64,000 nt of DNA from Ceratopteris richardii. Taxonomy: Eukaryota; Streptophyta; Polypodiopsida; Polypodiales; Pteridaceae. Under the pieces are notes generated by a model. The model did no database searches and was not told the origin of the DNA. It saw only the letters and a list, made by a program, of their open reading frames with translations. A program made the translations under genes and the position numbers. The stretch lies in contig CM035413.1 in the NCBI GenBank assembly GCA_020310875.1, positions 161,897,306 through 161,961,305 of the forward strand, written 5' to 3'. Of the stretch, positions 56,661 through 64,000 are shown one piece after another. Numbering within the stretch: position 1 is the first letter of the stretch; each line of letters opens with the position of its first letter.

Positions 56661-58220
56661 ATTGGTATCAAAGTAGGTCGTCGCTTCATCTAAGGTGTCA
56701 TCGACACGCCTCTGTTCACAAAAATTGGTGAGCATACTCAAGGCAATTAGGATTTCAAAACCACTTTGTTATGTGGTGTCCAAATCACGATCTGAGCTCA
56801 TTTTGACCTTTGAATGCACTATCACATTTCTTATGGAGGCAATTTTGTCTTTTTTTTTCCAAAGATATATATAAGTTTCGGTTTGCTAGTATAAGAAGCT
56901 TAAAGTCTGCTAGAATTTTAGCAGAACTTGAAAAGCTAGTTCTGTTCAACTTTTTGAGATACAATCATTTTTCTGCATCAAGGTATTTTAGTCAATGGCC
57001 ATGGCTGAAAGCATTGATGTATTCTCTATGTTGGCTATTGAGGATAAGTTGAATGGTACAAATTACCCATAATGGGCTTATATGATGCATCATGTATCGG
57101 TTGCAAAAGGACTATGTAATATTGTGCACGGTGTTGAAAAACATCCTATTACACCTACAAATACAATTATTGAAGCTGATGCAGATGACATTGAAGGTGA
57201 TGATATTCTTCAGGCTCCTATTTGTGTTGTGGTTCCTACTGCACCTACTATAGAGCAATCTTTTTGGGATGGCAAAGATGCTCATGCACATGCATTGATA
57301 GCCTTGTCCGCCAAATGTGCCATCATTCCTCACATTCGCTCTTGGAGAACAACAAAGGATTCTTGGGATACACTTACCACTTTATACCAGGCAAGGAATG
57401 AGGCTCGTGTTTCTTACCTCTAAAATTAGTTGGAGAGTGAGCACATGAATGAAGCAGATTCCATGGACATTTTTTGACAAAGATCAAAGATTTGAAGGAG
57501 CAGTTGATTTCTACTCATGAAGTCTTGCCTGACAGTTCACTAGTGAAGACTATTCTGAATGGTCTTCCATATTCATATTAGAGTTTTTCTTCTACTCTTT
57601 GATTGATGATGAAAGGCAATCCAAATACCTTACAATTTAAGGAGTTAGTCTCTGTTGTATTGCAAGAAGATCAATCTAGGCAGAAGTGGTCCATTATGTG
57701 CATTGTAGATCAAGCTTTCATGGCTAGTCAAAAGGTCAAAGGTAAATGGAGCTCATCTACTAGTAAGCAAAAATTTGCTAATTTTGCACAATCAAAGAAG
57801 GATGATAGAGATGACAAGAAAATAGAAAAGCAAAAATTGTTTTGCAAATACTGTAAAGGAAATGATCATTTCATAAAGATTTGTCCAAAGCTAGCTACAA
57901 AAGAGGCAAAGAAAAAAGAGGTTGGAATGGCCATTGCAAAAGCCTCTACACCCAAATCAGAGTCTACAAATCTTGTGCAGAATGAAGAATGGGCATTTAC
58001 CATTGTTTGCAGTTATGACCCATCTTCTCATGAACAATGTATGTCTACAGTAGAATTAGATGTTTGGTACTTTGATAGTGGGGCAACCAAACATATTACC
58101 TTGCAGCATAGTTTCTTCACTTCACTTGAGCTTGCCTCTACATGGAATACTATCACATGCACCAAAAACTCCTCTTATCATGTCGTGGGAGTTGGTAAGA
58201 TATTTTTGACTATTGTGATG
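56428..58220 (+). mobile_element. Element H2: Copia 5' fragment (LTR, PBS, Gag, protease start)
   Basis: LTR 56428-56660; PBS TGGTATCAAAGT at 56663. Gag starts near 56997 (MAMAESIDVFSMLAIED) with the same core as H. The 57603-58220 frame has the knuckle CKYCKGNDHFIKIC, a basic tail and the protease start DVWYFDSGATKHIT. It then breaks and an inverted RT fragment follows. Confidence 0.88.
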
Positions 58221-58597
58221 GTCACCATTCAAAGATGTTGTTTTAATGTCCAATTGATGTACATTCCAAGCATGATGAGCTACAAGTGCACAGATGCTAC
58301 GAACAGTAGTCACCATTCTTCATGCAAGTCACCATTCAAAGATGTTGTTTCAATGTCCAATTGATGTACATTCCAAGCATGATGAGCTACAAGTGCACAG
58401 ATGCTACGAACAGTAGTCATTTGGCAAGTAGGAGCAAAGGTTTCATCAAAATCAATGCCTCTTTCCTGCACATAACCCTTTGCAACAAGCCTAGCTTTAT
58501 ACCTCTCAACTCTTCCACCAGATTTATGCTTCAGCTTGTATACCCACTTAGTTCCAATGGCCTTCTTGCCAAGAGGCAAGTCACATAAAGACCAGGT
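58221..58597 (-). pseudogene. Copia RT N-terminal fragment, inverted, with 108-bp tandem duplication
   Basis: On the minus strand it encodes the start of RT of the G family (GTKWVYKLKHKSGGRVERYK, LVAKGYVQERGIDFDE, HAWNVHQLDI). The stretch TCACCATTCAAAGATGTTGT onward is duplicated at 58221 and 58329. It is cut at 58597 by element M. Confidence 0.85.
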
Positions 58598-58976
58598 TGT
58601 CATGAGGAAGGAGATAAGGAAGAGAGCTCACACACACATTCTCACTCTCAAGGAGAAGCACACACACAGATTGAGGCAAGGAAGAATGATCTTCTTCTTC
58701 TTCTTCTATTACATAAAAGGAATGTACAAGAATGATCTAAAAACAAGAATACAACTAGTGCAATATATAAAGACCAGTACATAAGGAAAAACCTAATGTC
58801 CACGAATGAGTGAGCTGGAAAGAAACAAATGTGCCATCACTCTCGGTAGATAAATCTAATAAAGCTCAATGAAGTATCCCTGACATATACCGGCGTGACC
58901 ACTATACATATTAGAGAAACGAAAAACTGGTACGTGTCATCCTGGATCATCACATGTTGAGCTTGATATCTCAACA
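58598..58976 (-). repeat. Element M 3' LTR
   Basis: 379 bp; on the minus strand starts TGTTGAGATATC and ends CATGACA. Its left 275 bp match 63725-64000. Confidence 0.93.
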
Positions 58977-59857
58977 CTCCCCCTCAAGCTCAATGCCATA
59001 TCCTGTAATCCAAGCATCTTTCGAAACTTCTTCAACTTCTCAGCTCCAAGTGCTTTGGTGAAAATATCAGCAACCTGCTCATCTGTTCTCACATAAACAA
59101 GATCAGTATCGCCTGCTAATACCTTCTCTCTGATGAAGTGATAATGTACCTCGATATGCTTTGTTCTAGCATGAAAAACAGGGTTTCGTGCTAATTGTAT
59201 GTTGCTAAGATTATCACAATAGATAGTGATAGGCTTTTGCACTTCCACACCTAAATCTGCAAGTAACATCTCCAGCCATGATGCCTCACATGCTGCCATT
59301 GCAGCACCTCTATACTCAGCCTCTGTACTCGACAAAGCAACAGTGGGTTGCTTCTTACTGCTCCATGTAATAGCTACACCTCCAAGTGCGAAAAGAAAGC
59401 CACTAGTAGATCTTCTATCTGGAGTACTACCAGCCCAATCTGCATCGGTGTATCCATGAACCTGCAAATCTACACCAGCTTCATAAAAGAATGCATAATC
59501 CAAAGTAGTACTCACATAATGTAGAGTGCGCCTCAGAGCATCCAAATGTGGCTTCCTAGGAACGTGCATAAACTGACTTTCAAGTCCAACATTATAACTT
59601 AGATCAAGCCTTGTAATTGTGAGAGATATAAGACTTCCCACAATTTTCCTGTACATAGTAGCATTTTCCAATGCTTCACCTGATGTAGTACCCAATTTCA
59701 AATTCTGATCTAATGGCATAGAAATTGGCTTACAATCAGCCATACCATACTTTTGCAGCATATTCAAGGCATATTGCCTTTGAGACATCCATATACCTGT
59801 TTTTGTATGTATAAACTCAATGCCCAAGAAATAGCGCAGCACACCAAGATCTTTCAT
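58937..59857 (-). pseudogene. Element M RT C-terminus and RNase H
   Basis: 306 open codons: MKDLGVLRYFLGIEF, RKPHLDALRRTLHYV, VHGYTDADWAGSTPDRRSTS, WSSKKQPTVALSSTEAEYRG and YCDNLSNIQLARNPVFHART. All expected catalytic acidic residues of Copia RNase H are present. The frame has no stop before the polypurine tract and ends 13 codons into the LTR. Confidence 0.93.
58977..58988 (-). other. Element M polypurine tract
   Basis: CTTGAGGGGGAG on the minus strand, directly before the 3' LTR. The Gag-Pol frame reads through it. Confidence 0.85.
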
Positions 59858-59866
59858 GTCGAATTC

Positions 59867-61624
59867 CTACATAAGAAGTTTCTTTACCTCTTTGATGCTT
59901 TCTTCATTATCACCACCTACAATCAGGTCATCAACATAAATAGCCACAATAGTGATGCCATCATCAGCCTTCCTTGCATATAGTGAGTGATCTCCATCAC
60001 ACATAGAGAACCCAATGCTGGTTAAGTAATCAGCAATCCTTGCATGCCATGCACGAGGGGCTTGCTTCAGCCCATACAAAGCCTTTTGCAACCTACAAAC
60101 ATATTCTGGATGCTTTGAATCTTCATCTCCTTGTGGCTGGTCCATATATACTTCTTCCTGTAACTCACCATGTAGGAAAGCATTCTTCACATCCATCTGA
60201 TGCAAAGTCCATCCTTTTGCTGTAGCTAATGCAACAAGTGTTCTGACAGTAGACATTTTAGCTACTGGGCTGAATGTTTCCTCATAATCAATACCATATG
60301 TCTGTGCATAACCTTTAGCTACCAATCGTGCTTTATACCTGCTTATGCTACCATCAGCATTATGCTTTACCTTGTAAACCCATTTGCAGCCTATTGATTT
60401 CTTTCCTTGCGGCAATGGAACCAGCTTCCATGTATCATTTCCATAAAGTGCAGCCATCTCCTCATCCATAGCTTTTTTCCAATCTGCATTACCAATTGCA
60501 TCTTCAAAACAAGAAGGTTCAGCATCTTGTATTACCTTTGTCATGTAGGCACAATGGCGAGCCATGTAACTATCATATGTCAATCGTTGCACTGAATTAC
60601 GCATCCTCCCAGATCTTCTTGGTCCTGGGTCACTTCTTCTTGTATCATCTTCATGTGCCCTTCTTACTCTTGGAGTCTTCATAGAGGGCAATCCAAGTTC
60701 CTCATCAAGACTCTTTTCTGAACCGCTTGAATCTCCATCAACGTCTTCAAAACCTGCACCTGTTTTACTACCAGCAGAAAGCTTTTCTTTACCTTTCTTG
60801 GATGTATTTGATGAATTTGCTGGACTCAAATTTCCACGCAATCTTCCACTCCATGGATTTGAGTTGGAACTATTACTTGGTGATGCATCCGGTCCACTCA
60901 AAACTTGAGATTCTGCACTAGATTTTTCAGCATTTTCTTTGTCATTTGGTTCAAGATTCAGTCCTTCTTTGGCATCTGCATAGAAGCTTGACATTTCATC
61001 AAATACCACATCTCTGCTCACCTTCACCTGTCGTGTGAGTGGGTTATAACATTCGTACCCCTTTTGCTCAAGGGAATATCCAATGAAGACACATTTTTCT
61101 ACTTTCGGATCAAGCTTTGTCCTCAACTCATCTGGAACATGTACATATGCAATACAGCCAAAAACTTTCAGATGTGATAAGTTTGGCTTTTTACCTGTAA
61201 ACTTCTCTTCAGGTGTAACTTGATGTACAGCAGCAGTCGGAGTTCTGATCATGATGTATATAGCATTATGCACAGCTTCTGCCCAATAACAATGAGGCAT
61301 ATTCTTCTCAGCCATCAAGGCTCTTGCTATTTCTGCAATATGTCTATTTCTGCGTTCAGCAACACCATTCTGTTGTGGTGTGTACCTGCATGAAAACTGA
61401 CGCCGAATTCCATGATTTTTTAGAAAACTGCTGAACTCATTTGACATGTATTCACCTCCTCCATCAGATCTTAATGTTTGAATGTACTTCCCTGTTTGCT
61501 TTTCCACCATAACTTTAAAATTCTGGAAGTGAGTAAACACCTCGCTCTTCTCTTTCATGAAATATACCCATACTTTGCATGTATGGTCATCAATGAAAGT
61601 AACATAAAACATGCAACCACCCAT
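59867..61624 (-). pseudogene. Element M integrase and reverse transcriptase
   Basis: 585 open codons. Integrase core: TFIDDHTCKVW, LRSDGGGEYMS, NGVAERRNRH (all three acidic residues). Then a Ser/Asp-rich linker and RT: HQMDVKNAFLHGELQEEVYM, LYGLKQAPRAWHARI, IVAIYVDDLIVGG. It looks functional apart from the flanking stops. Confidence 0.94.
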
Positions 61625-61645
61625 AGATGTGGTCTTTGCTAGACC

Positions 61646-62200
61646 CTAAACATCTTTATGTACTACTTCTAGTACATTCTCACTAACATGCTTGTCATGT
61701 GAAAATGATGCTCTTGATTGTTTACCAAATTGACATGTTGCACATACCTTTTGCATTTCTGCAACTTTGAAATTTGGTAGTCCATGGACAATCTCCTTTG
61801 ACTGCATCAATTTCAACCGTTGCAAGTTTGCATGTCCAATCCGTTTGTGCCATATCTCTATATCTGCAATAACTCTTGCACCTTTTGCAAACATGGCTGC
61901 ATTCATTTCAGGAATCTTCACATTTAAGGTGAACATCCTATCCACTTTGTTTCCTTTGGCAACCAATCGTCCATCCTGCTTATACTCTTCTACATATAAT
62001 CCATCAGCATTGAACCTGACTTGTAATCCCTGGTCAACCATTTGTCCAACAGAAACCAGATTCTTCGTTATATTTGGAACATGCAGCACATCAGCGAGAT
62101 GTTTTACCTTTCCGTCCTCCATAGACAATGCTATGTTTCCTGTATGCTCAATAGGATGCGATGTGTCATCACCTTTTTCAACATATCCAGGAACTGGCAT
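61646..62200 (-). pseudogene. Element M protease end, pre-integrase and integrase zinc domain
   Basis: 184 open codons: the pre-integrase GAG domain (VLHVPNITKNLVSVGQMVDQ, IWHKRIGHANLQRLKLM) and the zinc pair CATCQFGKQSRA. The protease proper lies just upstream with WYVDSGASNHMTSH (~62270), before a TAG at 62204. Confidence 0.92.
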
Positions 62201-62206
62201 TTTCTA

Positions 62207-63274
62207 AAAACTACTAACCCATTCTGCATGACTAGTCATGTGATTTGAAGCACCTGAATCAACATACCAGACATTATCATTCGATTTTGAAACTCCAGCA
62301 GACATCGTATTCATCATGTGATGTTGAACCATAAACAGCTTCTCAGAATCATCTGCACTTGCGGATGCATAGTTGTTTTGTTGCCTTCTGTTATTTTGAT
62401 TCTTTAACCTGCAATCACGTTCAAAGTGTCCAGGTTTACCATAATTCTAGCATCCTTTACTATCATTACCTGAATCATTTCTTTGGAAATTTCTGCGACC
62501 TCTTTGGCTCCCCCTGCCTCGAAACGGTCCTCTTCCTCCTGCATGATTCTGTTGTTGACCTTGGTCTTGGTTACTGTTTCCTCTTCCACTTCCAAAACCT
62601 CTACCTCTGCCACTTCCTCTACCAGAGTAGAATACCTACTCAGAACTGGGCTTTCCTTGGGAGTTTGAATCCTCACCAAGATTCTTTTCTTCAATGATCA
62701 GCATAGAGACCAAATCAGCAAAATTTGGAATATTTTCCCTGGTCTATATAGAAGTTCTAAACTGCTTATATGCAGCTCCTAAACCACGAAGGCACACTTC
62801 CACCTTATCATCATCATCTACATTCACGCCAATAGATGCAAGTGACTCACATATGCTTTTGATTTTTAGAGTGTAGTCACTTACCGACATGCTCTTTTTC
62901 TCCAATGTATGCAGCTCGTTCTTGAGTTGCAAGTTCCGTGCCTTTGTATTGGTCTCATACAAAGTGAGCAAACTGTTCCAAGCCTCTTTTAGAGTCTTGG
63001 CATCCTATATGTGTCCAATCATGCTATCCTGTATGCTAACAGATAGCCAGTACATTACCTTTCGTGCTCCTTGATTCCATTCCTCATATGCTCTTAACTG
63101 TTTTGCAGTCCGATTCCTTTCTGGTAACTGCGGAGCATTTTCATTCTCTCCTTCGATGTACTTTCAGTAGCCTTTTCCCATCAGGAAATTCGTCATTCTG
63201 AATCTCCAAGCATGGAAGTTGTTCTTGTCCAGCTTATCGCTCATAAGCTGACTCATTCCATCTGCGTTTCCCAT
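62207..63274 (-). pseudogene. Element M Gag and protease start
   Basis: The start ATG is at 63274 (MGNADGMSQLMSDKLDKNNF). Copia Gag core (NQGARKVMYWLSISVQDSM, KVEVCLRGLGAAYKQFRTSI), then a Gly/Arg/Gln-rich RNA-binding tail and a knuckle region NYGKPGHFERDC whose first Cys-Trp pair is hit by a stop. In-frame stops at 63164, 63005, 62744, 62636, 62447 and 62204, no frameshift. Confidence 0.9.
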
Positions 63275-63706
63275 TTCTGCAACAATTCACAACACCGCAA
63301 CACACTACAAGCAGCACTTCTGCTTGAACACTGTCGCACTATGACGTGACAGTTCGATCTCAAAAAAACACAGTTTTTGTGTATCAACAGTACACAGAAT
63401 CACTTGAAATTCTGAATCTGGAATATATGAGTGTCGCCGAACACAACACAAGTTACATTTTCTGAAACTGACCTGGTTTTTCTGTGGGCCCCACCTTGCA
63501 GGCTCGAAACAGAAGTCGAGATGGCTCCGAAACTTTGATCTAACAAAAAAAAGTGACCCTAAAGGGATAAGTCTCGAAAATATTTTGAGGTCTTCTACCT
63601 TCACGACGATTTTTGTAGCAAACGGAGGCCGTTTGTGAAATTGCATTTTCTCCACGCCTTGCCGCGTAGTCCTCACCGTCGCCTTCTCCACGAGCTCTCT
63701 ACAACC
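63275..63706 (-). other. Element M 5' leader
   Basis: Non-coding between the PBS and Gag. A minus-strand open frame covers part of it (63742-63305) but overlaps the PBS and LTR and has no motif. Confidence 0.7.
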
Positions 63707-63724
63707 ATGCTGGCTCTGATACCA
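63707..63724 (-). other. Element M primer-binding site, initiator-Met type
   Basis: TGGTATCAGAGCCAGCAT on the minus strand, immediately after the LTR end. Confidence 0.9.
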
Positions 63725-64000
63725 TGTCACGAGGAAGGACATAAGGAAGAGAGCTCACACACACACTCTCACTCTCAAGGAGAAGCACACACACAGATTG
63801 AGGCAAGGAAGAATGATCTTCTTCTTCTTCTTCTATTACATAAAAGGAATGTACAAGAATGACCTAAAAACAAGAATACAACCAGTGCAATATATAAAAA
63901 CCAGTACATAAGGAAAAACCTAATGTCCACGAATGAGTGAGCTGGCAAGAAAAAAATGTGTCATCACTCTCGGTAGATAAATCTAATAAAGCTCAATGAA
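63725..64000 (-). repeat. Element M 5' LTR, partial
   Basis: The 3' part of the LTR, near-identical to 58598-58873. About 100 bp lie beyond the window. Confidence 0.92.

Larger units (their letters stand above)
58598..64000 (-). mobile_element. Element M: Ty1/Copia retrotransposon, runs off the right edge
   Basis: 3' LTR 58598-58976, polypurine tract, one Gag-Pol frame (63274-58937), leader, initiator-Met PBS, and 276 bp of the 5' LTR before the window ends. The frame is in phase from Gag start to RNase H, broken only by stops. The left flank CAGGT (58593-58597) is the expected target duplication; the other copy is outside the window. Elements E and M are the same family. Confidence 0.93.

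Overview
The window is intergenic land-plant DNA made almost entirely of nested, decaying LTR retrotransposons. The evidence is Ty3/Gypsy and Ty1/Copia pol domains on both strands, TG...CA long terminal repeats with 4-5 bp target duplications, and primer-binding sites of plant types (initiator-Met TGGTATCAGAG, Asp-like TGGYGCCRTTGYCGGGGA). A truncated plant-type Argonaute segment is also present. No intact host gene, rRNA, tRNA gene or CRISPR array was found. The species cannot be fixed from this sequence; a large, TE-rich genome fits best.

Layout. 0-1.2 kb: 3' end of a Gypsy element (B, +). 2.9-10.4 kb: Gypsy element A (-) with both LTRs, a Gag-Pol frame and a coiled-coil third ORF. 10.4-12.5 kb: Gypsy remnant F (-) with a partial LTR. 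12.5-14.4 kb: an unrecognised decayed coding region (-). 14.4-15.95 kb: Gypsy fragment L (-). 15.97-16.575 kb and 35.0-35.58 kb: two halves of one Copia gag region (E, -), split by the 18.4-kb Gypsy element D (+, 16576-34996, TSD CTCAC). D carries a nested non-autonomous element C (27812-33270, TSD AAAAA) and, beside it, a fragment of an Argonaute gene. 35.6-40.5 kb: two halves of a Copia family in opposite orientations (G -, H +). 41.7-46.8 kb: Gypsy element I (-). 46.8-54.4 kb: Copia J (+, 47615-53448) inserted in an older relative K. 54.4-58.6 kb: further Copia fragments (N -, H2 +) with a possible tRNA-like SINE piece between them. 58.6-64.0 kb: Copia element M (-), whose 5' LTR runs off the window.

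How the parts work. The autonomous elements encode the usual Gag, protease, reverse transcriptase, RNase H and integrase that copy element RNA into DNA and insert it. All copies seen carry stops, frameshifts or deletions, so none looks competent by itself. Element C has no recognisable proteins and would have depended on others.

Most notable. (1) The D/I Gypsy lineage has a second retropepsin-like domain fused after the integrase. (2) D, I and F share a duplicated integrase zinc-binding (H2C2) domain. (3) An Argonaute MID segment sits inside element D. (4) A and B have a coiled-coil ORF after pol and, where a polypurine tract should lie, a conserved tRNA-tail-like motif. (5) The D leader holds a palindrome-rich minisatellite. 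(6) Nonsense codons are nearly all TAG or TGA, pointing to C-to-T decay.
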